DNA of 37,869 nucleotides from a virus, in the IMG/VR virus record IMGVR_UViG_3300049846_000621, positions 1-37,869 of that record, one strand, 5' to 3'. The notes beneath the pieces are model-generated. The model searched no databases, had not been told where the DNA came from, and saw only the letters and a list, made by a program, of their open reading frames with translations. The translations under genes were made by a program, and so were the position numbers. The stretch's first letter is position 1. Each line of letters begins with the position of its first letter. Shown here in pieces: positions 16,549 through 26,556 of the stretch.

Positions 16549-18164
16549 GCCGAAGAGAAACAAACATACCATCAAGACGACCACGAGCAATCAATCGTCA
16601 AGTTGTCTACAATCCATCTAAAGGTTTTAATAACCTTGTATCTCCATCTCTGATAGATGATAGGGAGTTTTCAGATTCTCAGAATATTGAATATGATGAA
16701 GGTGGAGTAGCCCGTAAAAGAAGTGGATATAGTTCAGCTATTGCTGGTTTAACGGCTGCTAAAGGACTTGGTAACTTTGTAACGGAAACTTATCGACATA
16801 TCTGTACTGTAGATAATGGAACGTTTAAATACGCTGCTGCTGGAGCTTTCTCTTCAGATGCATCTATATCATTTAGTTCATCTGCTGAAATAGGTATGAC
16901 TACTGCTGTAGACGACCTATACATTTGGGACGGGGTATCTGGTGGAGCTAAGTGGACTGGGGCAGTACTATCACGCCCAGGCACACTCCCTAGAGCTAAA
17001 TTCTCTATTTATTACCAATCGGTCCATATAGCCGCTGGCGTACTAGGACAACCTAACCGCTTGTTTATATCAGCTACAGATGACCCAGGTATGTTTACTA
17101 GAAGTGCTACATTACTTAACAACTCTACTGAAGTACCAGGAGCTACTGTATTCACAGACGCAACCCCACCTCAAGCTAACTATATAGATGTCCGCAAGAA
17201 TGACGGTGATAGAATTACTGGATTAGCTCGCTATCAGGATATAGTTTTAGTATTTAAAGAGCGTTCTGTTTATCAGTTCTACTTTGACGACAACGGAGAC
17301 CCTGTTGTATCTCTGGTTACTGGTTCTACTGGATGCGTAGGACACCAAACTATTGAAGCTGTGGAAAACGACATCTACTTCTTATCTCGTGAAGGTGTTC
17401 GTGTAATAGGTAACGAGCCAAACTTCTTTACCTCTATTCGTACTAATGTTCTATCAATACGCATACAACCTACAATAGATTCCATTAACCCTCAGTACTA
17501 CGAAAAGTGCAAAGCTCACTACTTCGACAATAAGTACTTCTTATCCGTTCCGACTACTAGTTCTACAATAGCTCTCACATTAGTCTATGACCGAAGATTC
17601 CAGTCTTGGAGCAAGTGGACTAACTTCAACGCTACTGGATATATTAAATATGTAGATACAAGTAATGATGAACACTTCTACTTCCTAAGTTCTGATGGTA
17701 CAGAAATTTTTGAGTTTGAAGCTGGTACCTATAACGATGATGGTGCAGCTATAGATGCCTTTATAGTCTCTAAAGCCTTTGATGCTAAGAATCCTGACAT
17801 TATGAAGTACTGGGTAGATATAGGGTTAGTATTTAGACGACTAGCAGGACAGGTTGATATTACAGTTTATACAGACGGCGGAGCCTTGCTAGGCACAGGA
17901 ACTATATCCCAGGGTTCTGTGGACGGGATGGGGCTCTTGCCGCTGGGACAACAAGGACTTGGGTTCGGAACTATGGAGACATCTGAAGATACGTTGTTTT
18001 CAGATGAGCCACAAAGAGTAGTAGTTAACACTAACTCTCGTACAGTTAAGTTTAAGATTCAGAATGACCGCCTTAATGAGAACTTCGTTTTCCTAGGGTA
18101 TATCCTTGCCTACTTCCCATTCACACATTATGTTTTCGACAGTTCACGAAAGATATACTTATGA
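16545..18164 (+). CDS. Tail hub / nozzle protein (tail tubular B-like)
   Basis: 539 aa. The N-terminus GFNNLVSPSLIDDREFSDSQNIEYDEGGVARKRSG is typical of the beta-propeller stopper or nozzle proteins of short-tailed phages, which cap the connector and form the tail tube tip. The middle contains repeated WDG, YQDIVLVFKERSVYQF and LSREGVRVIGN strands compatible with propeller blades. It directly follows the adaptor gene. Confidence 0.72.
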   Translation: MSRRETNIPSRRPRAINRQVVYNPSKGFNNLVSPSLIDDREFSDSQNIEYDEGGVARKRSGYSSAIAGLTAAKGLGNFVTETYRHICTVDNGTFKYAAAGAFSSDASISFSSSAEIGMTTAVDDLYIWDGVSGGAKWTGAVLSRPGTLPRAKFSIYYQSVHIAAGVLGQPNRLFISATDDPGMFTRSATLLNNSTEVPGATVFTDATPPQANYIDVRKNDGDRITGLARYQDIVLVFKERSVYQFYFDDNGDPVVSLVTGSTGCVGHQTIEAVENDIYFLSREGVRVIGNEPNFFTSIRTNVLSIRIQPTIDSINPQYYEKCKAHYFDNKYFLSVPTTSSTIALTLVYDRRFQSWSKWTNFNATGYIKYVDTSNDEHFYFLSSDGTEIFEFEAGTYNDDGAAIDAFIVSKAFDAKNPDIMKYWVDIGLVFRRLAGQVDITVYTDGGALLGTGTISQGSVDGMGLLPLGQQGLGFGTMETSEDTLFSDEPQRVVVNTNSRTVKFKIQNDRLNENFVFLGYILAYFPFTHYVFDSSRKIYL

Positions 18165-18165
18165 T
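18136..18165 (+). promoter_or_regulatory. Candidate promoter before internal virion genes
   Basis: TCGACA (18136-18141) and TATGAT (18160-18165) are 18 bp apart at the end of the hub gene, 55 bp before the ATG at 18221, one of the few gaps in the structural operon. Confidence 0.3.
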
Positions 18166-18220
18166 ATTATGTAGTAAAAATGTAACCATGAACATTAACT
18201 TTTAAACAGGAATTAAAATC

Positions 18221-19249
18221 ATGGGAGTAAGCGTAGCAACACCAGGCACTCTATCAGGAGTATCTGCCATACAAACACAAAGAATAAGGAACACTGGAGT
18301 AAGCGGCTCACAGCCAGCTCTTAACGTAGTTGGTAGTTCAGGTTCATACACTCAATACGGTGGCGGAGTTCCTAACACACAAACTTCATCACCAATTAAC
18401 ACTTATGACCCACAACAAGCTGGAACCAACACTAGTGGTACTTTAGGTGCTACAGACTCTTACGGTGGATACACTGGTGATGGCGGCGGTTATGTAGACC
18501 CAGCTATATCAGCAGAAGCAGAACGTCAAGCTAAACTAGCAGAAGGCCGTGCAGCAGTTACTAACCTAGTGGGTTCTATCACTGGAGTATACGATGCTCT
18601 TTATGGAGATATTGGTACAGTAGCTCGTGAGAAGACTGGACAACTAGAATCAAAGTATGGTCGTGAGATAGAGAACTATACTGGTGAGTTTAATGACCAG
18701 TTCCCAGTTATTGGACAAGGTTATGCTGCTAGAGGAGCTTACGACAGCTCATACCGTTTAGACAAAGAAGGAGCTGCTACTAGAGGGTTCCAAAGAGGTC
18801 TTGGAGATATTCAAGCTAACAAGCGAGAAGACCTTGCCAAGGTTGGTCAATACATATCTCAGACTCAGGCTGATATTAACGCTCAAAAGGGTGGTACTCA
18901 AGCTATCTTAGACCAACTAGCAGCTATAGAAGACGAGAATACTCTTACTAACCTACGAAACGAACTAGACACTAAACTACGAACACTACAGGCTTCACGA
19001 GCTGGAAACCAGTCACAGGCCGCTTACATGAACACCCTTAACACAACAGTTCCAGGTGCTTCACGAATGGGTTCTATTAAAGCTAACCTAGACAATGTTC
19101 TTAAATCAGCTATTCCTACAGCATTAAAACGCTCAGTAGTCACGCAGTTAGTTAATAATGCAGGACTTGATGCACAAACAGCACAGTCATTACTAGGTGA
19201 TATAAATATCCAACTATCCCAAGAAGAAAAACAAGTACAGGCGGTTTAA
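18221..19249 (+). CDS. Internal virion-like protein
   Basis: 342 aa, AGGA before ATG. A Gly/Ser/Thr-rich, flexible N-terminal 100 residues precede a long helical region (YDALYGDIGTVAREKTGQLESKYGREIENY and later coiled coils). Located between the tail hub and the giant internal protein, it fits a small ejected virion protein of the T7 gp14-gp15 kind by position. No specific family recognised. Confidence 0.55.
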   Translation: MGVSVATPGTLSGVSAIQTQRIRNTGVSGSQPALNVVGSSGSYTQYGGGVPNTQTSSPINTYDPQQAGTNTSGTLGATDSYGGYTGDGGGYVDPAISAEAERQAKLAEGRAAVTNLVGSITGVYDALYGDIGTVAREKTGQLESKYGREIENYTGEFNDQFPVIGQGYAARGAYDSSYRLDKEGAATRGFQRGLGDIQANKREDLAKVGQYISQTQADINAQKGGTQAILDQLAAIEDENTLTNLRNELDTKLRTLQASRAGNQSQAAYMNTLNTTVPGASRMGSIKANLDNVLKSAIPTALKRSVVTQLVNNAGLDAQTAQSLLGDINIQLSQEEKQVQAV

Positions 19250-19253
19250 ATAA

Positions 19254-22200
19254 ATGGACCTACAGGGCGGTAATCAGGACGAGCTTAGACGGCTCCAACA
19301 GTTAAGACTTTCACAAGGAAAGCCTCTTCAAGTTACCGTTGCTCCTGAAAGAGAACTTATCTCTGTAGATGGTGGCTCAGTCATTCGTATGAGCCCTAAT
19401 CTCAGGACAAAACAATATGTAGGTACTAATCCCAAGACGAAGGTAAACTTAGGGCTACTTCTTAATAGCCCAGACCCAAAAACCCAGAAGAGAAGTATAT
19501 TTGAAAAAATCGGTGATAAGTTTGAGGCAAACTCCCCACAAGATATATACGCTAGGATACAACGTGGTGATACAGCTGAATATGGGGGACCAAAGTTTTG
19601 GCAACAAGCACGTGATGTTGCTATAGCTGGTGCTAGAGAGATACCAAGGACAGGGGAAACTCTTTATAGAACGGTGAAGGGATCTAATTATGCAAGTGCA
19701 GCCGATTCTATAGATAAGGCTCTAGCTGAAAAAGATGTTAATAAAAGACAGAAGATTATTAACAGTACAACTGACCCATATGGTGCAGCGATTCAAATTG
19801 GTCGAACAAAAAATCTATCTGTAGACGCTAACAATATAGAAGAGCTTATTAGATTAAGAGATGAATTGAGGGGCAAGTACCAAACAGAGGCTCCTAAGTA
19901 CGAAAAAGGACTTAAAAGGTTCCTCTACGGTTCTACCCCTGTACAGAGTTACCAACAAAGGTACACTGGTCTAAAAAAAGAGCTAGAAACTAATACTTCC
20001 GCTGCACAACAAATCCTAAAAGATAAGGGACAGGGAAAGATTAGTGCAAAAGCCCAACAGTTTGCTGTTCCAGTGGCTGCCACACTAGTAGCTTTAGGAG
20101 CACTAACAGATACAATTCTAGATCCTACTGACGTAATTACCAAACCAGGTAAAAAACTCTTTAGTCGTGGTATTAATAGTGCAACCGAACAAGCAACTAA
20201 GTCATACGCAACTAGTGTCATAAAAACTATTGCTTCAGAGACAGACCCCCAGAATATTAAAAAAGCTCTGATAGATAGTGGGGTTTCTGATAAAACACCA
20301 CATCTAAACGATATGTCACAAATACTGGCAAGAACTAACTCGCCAAAAGACGTAAAGTCAATAATTAGCGGTTATAAAGATAACCTTGAGAAATTAGATG
20401 TTCCTTCCGAGGTTAGTCATGTGACTAAAGCTGATTCACTGGATAGCATCCTTAGGGATGGTAAATTGAAAGAGAATAAAGTTCCTATTAAGGGTTATGA
20501 AGGGCAAAAGGGAGTATTCCTACAAAAAGGACTAGATAATCCGTATACATGGCCTGGAGAAGCAAATATAAAAATAATCTATGACGAATCTAGTCTTGGC
20601 AAGCTTATTAATAATGGAGACGAGTTTACCAGTAAACAAGCTATTACTAATGACAAAATCAGATATATTGAGGTCCCTAATGAAGAAACAGCGGTTAAGG
20701 TCAGAGCCGCAGGTATTGAAGCAAAGATTAATCCAAAGCTAGATGAAAGACGATTAACAGCTCCACAAGCTCTAGAACAGGCTGTAGATGACTTACCTGC
20801 ACAATCTAACATCTCGCAAGCTCCAGTGGTTCAGACAGCCCCAGAAGGCGTCCCAAGCATCTCTGCTGACATAGCGCAAGGACAGATTGTCCAGCCAAAG
20901 GGTGCTAGCATTAAAACTAACCTCGGTCAGAAGTTTATTGATGATGATTACTATATTATTCAAGAATTAAAAAATATTGAAAAGCAAACTGGTGAGAAGG
21001 GTATAGTAGATAGATTCATGTATGAGAGTGGACTAGCTCGCCACTCTAACTCGATGGGTGTAAATAGATTCACTCAGTCTCCAGAAATACAGACAGCTCT
21101 TAGTGGGTTAGACAATCAAGGCTTAACAGATTTCAACGTGTACGCAGCAGCCCGTAGAGAACTAGCTAATGCACGAGAAGGTTTACCAACGTCTAAGTCT
21201 TTAGACGAGTTACAAGCTATAGTCCAAAATGGAGCAGAATTTGAAACTAGGTACAACTCTTTAAGAGACTACTACTTCACACTGGCTAAAGATATGCGTA
21301 ATGCGGGATTGATAGACGAAGCTAAGTATCAACAGTTTGTTAGCGACCCCGACTACATACGCCTACAGAGAGACTTTGAGGATGTATTCCAAACAGGACA
21401 ACAAGGTAAGTCTTATAATCTTGGTTCAACAATAGCTTCTCAGAAAAGAACTGGTTCTTCTAGAGAAGTGCTACCAGTAGGTGAAACAGCACTAGAGTAT
21501 ACACAAAGGATTCAGACAGAGATACAAAGGAACCAAGTAGGTAAAGGTCTTATTGAAGTGCTAGTAGATAACGGTCAAGCTAGGGAAATCTCTCAGAAAG
21601 AAGCTGCCCGAAGGAATGTTCTTAAGGTGCTGGACAACGGTAGCCCCCGATACTTTGAAGTATCTAAAGATATGAAAGAAGCTGTTCAAAGAATCTCACC
21701 ATTCCAGCTAGATATAGTCGGTAAAATATTTGCTGCTCCTGGACGGTTATTCCGAGCTGGTACTACAGGACTGAACCCAGTGTTCATTACTAAGAACTTA
21801 GTAAGAGACCAAGCTACTCAAGCTATTATGTCTAAAGATGCTGCTGCCACTAGTAAGTATTTCTTAGATGGTCTTGGTAACGCCATGAAAGACTTCGGAA
21901 TAGATAACAATGACCCCATATGGAATAAATTCTTATCTGTAGCTGGAGATACCACCTCCTATGACCTTACTCGTAACTTAACAAAGAGCAAACAAGTAGT
22001 CAAAGAGTTGTCTGGTGCGTCTAGTAAATACGGAGATGCTGTACTTCATCCTATTAGGACAATAGAAGACTTCGCATCTATTACAGAAAAAGCTACTCGT
22101 TTCCAAGGATTTAAAGGAATATACGAAAAAGCTATAAAAGAAGGTGCTACAGAAGAAGAAGCTATGATGAGAGCTACTCTTACGGCATGGCAGAATACAG

Positions 22201-24092
22201 TGGACTTTAACCGAGCTGGACAATGGGGTAGAGTTGCTAACCTAGTATTCCCATACTTTAACCCAGGTATACAGGGTTCTAGACAACTAGCTAGACGAGT
22301 AGGTGAAGCTCCCGCTCAGACCTTATTAAAAGGTACGGCCTTTGTTGGAACCCCTCTGTTAGTGGCTACTCTTTGGAATATGTCAGATGAACAAAGGAAA
22401 GCTGTATACAATAATATTCCTGAATATGAGAAGCAGAATAGTTTAATTATTGTACCTCCTGGGACTAAACAAAATGAAGATGGCACTTACGATGTGATAA
22501 AGATTCCACTACCTCCAGGCATATCTAATCTCTACCAGCCTTTCAGAAGAGGCACAGAAGCAGCTATGGGTAATCCAGTAGAGGCTGAGAAAATACTCGG
22601 AGACGTTGCAGAAGCTTTCAGTGGCCCTATAAAAATATCAGAGCCTTCACAGAACATATCCACATTCACCCCACAGATAATTAAACCTACGTTACAGGCA
22701 GCAGCTAATAGAGACTTATACACTGGTGAAAAGATAGTTCCTGACTATATAGAAAACAGTGACGCAGAGAATCAGGACAAAGCTTATAAAGGGACATCTG
22801 GGACGGCTAGATTCTTTGGTAATATTCTTAACAAATCACCTATTAAAGTAGAACGTTTCATTAAAGATACATTTGGTACTGTTGGTTCACAAGTTCTTAA
22901 TGCTTCAGATAGAGCTTTAGCAGCTACAGGTAGGATTCCTGAAGAGCAAATAGGGGGTCAGTCTGTAGCTGAAGGTTACGCAAAGGCGTTCTCTAAGGCC
23001 TCTGGTATCGAAAACTACAACAAATCAGAGGGTGCTAAGTTCTATGATGCGGTAGAGAATGCTACTAAGGGGCTTAACAAGAACGAGAAAGAAGCTTTCT
23101 TTGGCACAGTTATGCCTAGCAGAAAAGACTTTAAGGGTAGCGTACTAAATGATAAGACATTTTACGACTCGGCTTCTAAGGCTACAACATGGCTTAGATA
23201 CCCTAAAACCTTTGAAGCTTCAAAAGCTGTTGATGCAGAGGCTCGTAAGCAAGGTAAGGGTGGCGACCCAATCTATGACCTACCACCAGACCAATTAAAG
23301 ACAGTGCTCAACATGATGGCTAACTACTCTCCTGGTAACTACGAAGAAAAAGCTATAAAAGAACTTAACCCCTGGCTTGAAGACTTCAATAAGAAGAGAA
23401 GTGCGTACTTTGAAAGTGTGATAGGTGTTAAAGACGCATCTAAAGACCCTATGGGACAAGTTATCCCTAAAGCATCTAAAGAACTAGAGGCTAAGATTAA
23501 CAACTCTAAGGGCTTAGAGGGCAAGGATGCTGCTAAATTCTACGAAGATAACCCAGACGTTACCGACTTCTACTCTCAATTAGAAACCTACCAGAGAGCT
23601 AAGAGAGCCTTCCTAGGACTCCCTCAGTTTGATAGATACCCTACGCCTTCTCCAGAAGTAAAGAACCTGATGGATAGCTATAATGCTCTCCCCAAGAACA
23701 ACGGTCCTCTGAAGAAAGACGGAACAGCTTCTTCTCCTGCACGTTCAGCTTGGATTAAGTCTCACCCTAACGAGTGGGCTGCACTTACTGACCACTGGAA
23801 CAAGACTACTCTATTCAACCTTCAAAAAGATGCTGCTACAGCTGTGTATGAAGGTATCGAGATGGACCAGAAGAATATAGATAAGATTACTGGAGGTTCA
23901 GGCCAAGGCGGCTATGGAGGCTATAGTAAGTTCGGATTTGGTGATAAACCTACCCAAATTAACCTCGCTAAACTCCTTAGTGGAGACAAGAGTTACGATG
24001 CTCCTTCAGTGAATACTAAACGTAAGGTACAGAAGGTAAGATATAAGGTACCAAAATCTATTAGAAAAAAAACTAAAGTTAAGTTAGGATAA
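19254..24092 (+). CDS. Giant internal virion protein with LPD38 region and possible ART-like domain
   Basis: 1612 aa, the largest protein here. Residues about 930-1060 (ITEKATRFQGFKGIYEKAI, then AWQNTVDFNRAGQWG and LVFPYFNPGIQGSRQLA) match the LPD38 polyvalent-protein region found in large ejected proteins of podoviruses. A smaller segment around residues 385-475 has SHVTKADSLDSILRDG (His389), GVFLQK (420-425) and a later IRYIEVPNEE (Glu473), an arrangement like ADP-ribosyltransferase-fold domains embedded in polyvalent proteins. The rest is mainly helical. The C-terminus is Lys-rich. Such proteins leave the capsid with the DNA and help it cross the envelope. The ART assignment is tentative. 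Confidence 0.75.
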   Translation: MDLQGGNQDELRRLQQLRLSQGKPLQVTVAPERELISVDGGSVIRMSPNLRTKQYVGTNPKTKVNLGLLLNSPDPKTQKRSIFEKIGDKFEANSPQDIYARIQRGDTAEYGGPKFWQQARDVAIAGAREIPRTGETLYRTVKGSNYASAADSIDKALAEKDVNKRQKIINSTTDPYGAAIQIGRTKNLSVDANNIEELIRLRDELRGKYQTEAPKYEKGLKRFLYGSTPVQSYQQRYTGLKKELETNTSAAQQILKDKGQGKISAKAQQFAVPVAATLVALGALTDTILDPTDVITKPGKKLFSRGINSATEQATKSYATSVIKTIASETDPQNIKKALIDSGVSDKTPHLNDMSQILARTNSPKDVKSIISGYKDNLEKLDVPSEVSHVTKADSLDSILRDGKLKENKVPIKGYEGQKGVFLQKGLDNPYTWPGEANIKIIYDESSLGKLINNGDEFTSKQAITNDKIRYIEVPNEETAVKVRAAGIEAKINPKLDERRLTAPQALEQAVDDLPAQSNISQAPVVQTAPEGVPSISADIAQGQIVQPKGASIKTNLGQKFIDDDYYIIQELKNIEKQTGEKGIVDRFMYESGLARHSNSMGVNRFTQSPEIQTALSGLDNQGLTDFNVYAAARRELANAREGLPTSKSLDELQAIVQNGAEFETRYNSLRDYYFTLAKDMRNAGLIDEAKYQQFVSDPDYIRLQRDFEDVFQTGQQGKSYNLGSTIASQKRTGSSREVLPVGETALEYTQRIQTEIQRNQVGKGLIEVLVDNGQAREISQKEAARRNVLKVLDNGSPRYFEVSKDMKEAVQRISPFQLDIVGKIFAAPGRLFRAGTTGLNPVFITKNLVRDQATQAIMSKDAAATSKYFLDGLGNAMKDFGIDNNDPIWNKFLSVAGDTTSYDLTRNLTKSKQVVKELSGASSKYGDAVLHPIRTIEDFASITEKATRFQGFKGIYEKAIKEGATEEEAMMRATLTAWQNTVDFNRAGQWGRVANLVFPYFNPGIQGSRQLARRVGEAPAQTLLKGTAFVGTPLLVATLWNMSDEQRKAVYNNIPEYEKQNSLIIVPPGTKQNEDGTYDVIKIPLPPGISNLYQPFRRGTEAAMGNPVEAEKILGDVAEAFSGPIKISEPSQNISTFTPQIIKPTLQAAANRDLYTGEKIVPDYIENSDAENQDKAYKGTSGTARFFGNILNKSPIKVERFIKDTFGTVGSQVLNASDRALAATGRIPEEQIGGQSVAEGYAKAFSKASGIENYNKSEGAKFYDAVENATKGLNKNEKEAFFGTVMPSRKDFKGSVLNDKTFYDSASKATTWLRYPKTFEASKAVDAEARKQGKGGDPIYDLPPDQLKTVLNMMANYSPGNYEEKAIKELNPWLEDFNKKRSAYFESVIGVKDASKDPMGQVIPKASKELEAKINNSKGLEGKDAAKFYEDNPDVTDFYSQLETYQRAKRAFLGLPQFDRYPTPSPEVKNLMDSYNALPKNNGPLKKDGTASSPARSAWIKSHPNEWAALTDHWNKTTLFNLQKDAATAVYEGIEMDQKNIDKITGGSGQGGYGGYSKFGFGDKPTQINLAKLLSGDKSYDAPSVNTKRKVQKVRYKVPKSIRKKTKVKLG

Positions 24093-24108
24093 GAAAAGGA
24101 TAAACACT

Positions 24109-24531
24109 ATGGCAACCAGAAAAACGGTCAAAGAGATACTCAATCTGTACACTCGTCGGAACAAGGACGCTTGTTGGGAGTGGACTGGTTATAAGTCTAA
24201 AGTTGGGTACGGAAGTCTTACTAATAAAGGTAAGGTTCAACGAGCACACAGATTCATTTACGAACAGCTTGTAGGTGCTATACCAGACGGGATGGTTCTT
24301 GACCATCTTTGTACAAACAAAGCCTGTGTTAATCCAGACCACCTAGAGCCAGTGACAATACTAGAAAACACACAAAGATTCAACAAAACAAGAACTCATT
24401 GCAAAAATGGTCATGAATTTACTCTCGCAAATACCTACACGCCACCAAAGAGGCTTGACCGCCGATATTGCAGAACATGCCAGTACCAAAGAGTTGCAGA
24501 TTATAAACTTAGACTACAGGGAGGATATTAA
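24109..24531 (+). CDS. Free-standing HNH endonuclease (HNH_3 type)
   Basis: 140 aa after AAGGA. CWEWTGYKSKVGYGSL and AHRFIYEQLVGAIPDG lead to the core LDHLCTNKACVNPDHLE, where the DH, N and H residues form the metal-binding site. A C-terminal zinc region follows (HCKNGHEF, then YCRTCQ). This architecture is typical of phage homing nucleases. It sits between the giant internal protein and a lectin-like tail gene. Confidence 0.88.
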   Translation: MATRKTVKEILNLYTRRNKDACWEWTGYKSKVGYGSLTNKGKVQRAHRFIYEQLVGAIPDGMVLDHLCTNKACVNPDHLEPVTILENTQRFNKTRTHCKNGHEFTLANTYTPPKRLDRRYCRTCQYQRVADYKLRLQGGY

Positions 24532-24533
24532 TC

Positions 24534-26267
24534 GTGGCCACAGGACTTCTATCATCAACATGGGAACCAGAGAACTTCTACACAGCATATTTAACAGCTG
24601 ATTGTACTGATACAGATACGGATATATTTTTAGACATCGTACCCGCTAATTCAGAAGGTACTCTAGTTATAGACCCAGACTCTACCACTAATAGAGAAGT
24701 TATATACTACTCATCCAAGACAGCTACTAAAGTAGTCTGTCCTGGTAACGGACGTGGTTATGATAACTCTACAGCTATCGCTCACACTACTGGTACTAAA
24801 GTAATAATGGCTCCTATAGCTGACTGGTTTAACTCACTAAAGACTCTGTTCACTACCACACCTCAAGGTTGGTCAGACCTCGCAGCCACCCCCAACACAG
24901 TTACCTACAACGGCAACCGCTCATACGACTTAGTATTTAACTCTAATGACCTTACTGACACCGTATCTAACGGTATGAGATTAAAACTTACTCGTACAGT
25001 AACAGCACCTACTCAGTGTACTGACTTAGAAGCTTCTTCTTCACAGTATTGGTCTAAGACTTCGCCAGCAGGAACTACATTTACTGATGACTTTTGTGCA
25101 GGGGCCTGGATAAAAGTAGAGAGTCTTACTGGGGCGGAACAGGTAATTATCTCTAGGTATAACGGCACAAGTGGTTGGAATCTTACCCTACAAGATGATG
25201 GTGCAATTCAACTAGCTGGCTTTAATGCAGGTTCTGCTAACCATTCGTATGTTCGTAGCCGTCAAGCTGTACCTATAGGTAAATGGGTTCACGTTACAGC
25301 ACAGCTAGATATGTCTGCTTTCACTGCTACAACTACAACTTCGTACATAATGATTGATGGTAAAGATACACCAGCAGTGGTTGCTAGAGCAGGTACGAAC
25401 CCTACAGCTTTAATACAGGCTGGAAACCTTGAAGTCGGTGGTCGTAACGGTGGATTACTGCCTTTTGATGGCAAAATCGCACAGGTATGGTACTCGTCAG
25501 CAAAAATCACTCAAGCTAACATCGTTCCGTTTATATCACAAACTATGACAGGCTCTGAAACCTCAATCGTTTCTCTATTCAAATTTAACGGCGATGGGAA
25601 TGATAGCAACGCCAACGCCAACAACCTCTCCGCGAACAACAGCGCAGCCGCAACAGCAACCGACACGCCATTCTCTGGTGGCTCTACGGGTACAACAGAA
25701 TACGCCATCATTACTGCTAACGCATTTTCAACCAATACAACCCTAACGGTTCAAGTACCAGAGGGTTACGCTATACCAACTTCGGGAGGGGTAAGTGCGG
25801 TTAGTTACTCTACTCAGGACTGTCCATATGGCTTTCCTAGAGACGCAGGAAAGTGGGTTGTTGAATTTATAAGTATTGCGGCCGCCAACCTTTCACAAGC
25901 GCCTTCGGTAGACACCTGGTACAACATAGGAAGTTATCAATTATCAGTTCCGACAGGAGCGTGGAATCTTGGGTATAAAGTATCTGCTTACGCCAACGAA
26001 ACGTCTGGTACTTCAGCACAAGTCTTCGCAACCTTATCCACTAGTACATCCTCAGAGAGCAATATCAATCTGACTACCTATTCTGTAAACCAAGGAGCAA
26101 CAGGGAACTTAGCTACTGTAGCGACTATGAGTACTGATGACTATATAACCACTACAACCGCAACACCATATTACCTGATAGAAAAGACCGCAGCAGCAGG
26201 TGTTGACGCAATAAGAGTATCTCAGAGTATTAACTCGGTTATTAGAGCTAAATTAGCCTACATATAG
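24534..26267 (+). CDS. Lectin-like (LamG/ConA) tail protein
   Basis: 577 aa, GTG start at 24534 with GGGAGG upstream. The N-terminal 110 residues contain TTNREVIYYSSKTATKV and GRGYDNSTAIAHTTGTKV, a domain frequently seen at the start of phage tail proteins. Residues about 180-340 look like a concanavalin A/LamG jelly roll (AGAWIKVESL, then GKWVHVTAQLDMS and FDGKIAQVWYSSAKI). The remaining part is beta-rich. It probably binds a surface carbohydrate and may be a second receptor-binding component. Confidence 0.7.
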   Translation: MATGLLSSTWEPENFYTAYLTADCTDTDTDIFLDIVPANSEGTLVIDPDSTTNREVIYYSSKTATKVVCPGNGRGYDNSTAIAHTTGTKVIMAPIADWFNSLKTLFTTTPQGWSDLAATPNTVTYNGNRSYDLVFNSNDLTDTVSNGMRLKLTRTVTAPTQCTDLEASSSQYWSKTSPAGTTFTDDFCAGAWIKVESLTGAEQVIISRYNGTSGWNLTLQDDGAIQLAGFNAGSANHSYVRSRQAVPIGKWVHVTAQLDMSAFTATTTTSYIMIDGKDTPAVVARAGTNPTALIQAGNLEVGGRNGGLLPFDGKIAQVWYSSAKITQANIVPFISQTMTGSETSIVSLFKFNGDGNDSNANANNLSANNSAAATATDTPFSGGSTGTTEYAIITANAFSTNTTLTVQVPEGYAIPTSGGVSAVSYSTQDCPYGFPRDAGKWVVEFISIAAANLSQAPSVDTWYNIGSYQLSVPTGAWNLGYKVSAYANETSGTSAQVFATLSTSTSSESNINLTTYSVNQGATGNLATVATMSTDDYITTTTATPYYLIEKTAAAGVDAIRVSQSINSVIRAKLAYI

Positions 26268-26277
26268 GGAACTAACT

Positions 26278-26556
26278 ATGGAAAAAGATAACAAAGTACC
26301 TACCAGAATAAACGCAGAACTCATCTACTACCAGCTTGCAGAGATTAAAACTCAGTTGCAGGACTTCAAAGCTAACTACGTTACTAAAGAAGAATCAGCA
26401 GCCCTCAAGTCAGAAATCCAAGAACTTCGACAAGACATATCAGACCTAAAGAAATCCAAAACAATCTTAGGGTGGGTATATCCTACCGCTACCGCAGTAG
26501 TTACCGCAATAGCTACTTACATCTGTATAGAGTTCTTTAGAAGCCGAGGTCAGTAA
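26278..26556 (+). CDS. XhlA-like holin-associated membrane protein
   Basis: 92 aa, GGGA before ATG. A coiled-coil region (residues 20-60, ESAALKSEIQELRQDISDLKK) precedes one membrane segment (about 64-86, ILGWVYPTATAVVTAIATYI) and a short basic tail. This layout and its place before an endolysin match the hemolysin XhlA family, which works with holins at the cytoplasmic membrane. TAATG overlap with the peptidase gene. Confidence 0.7.
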   Translation: MEKDNKVPTRINAELIYYQLAEIKTQLQDFKANYVTKEESAALKSEIQELRQDISDLKKSKTILGWVYPTATAVVTAIATYICIEFFRSRGQ

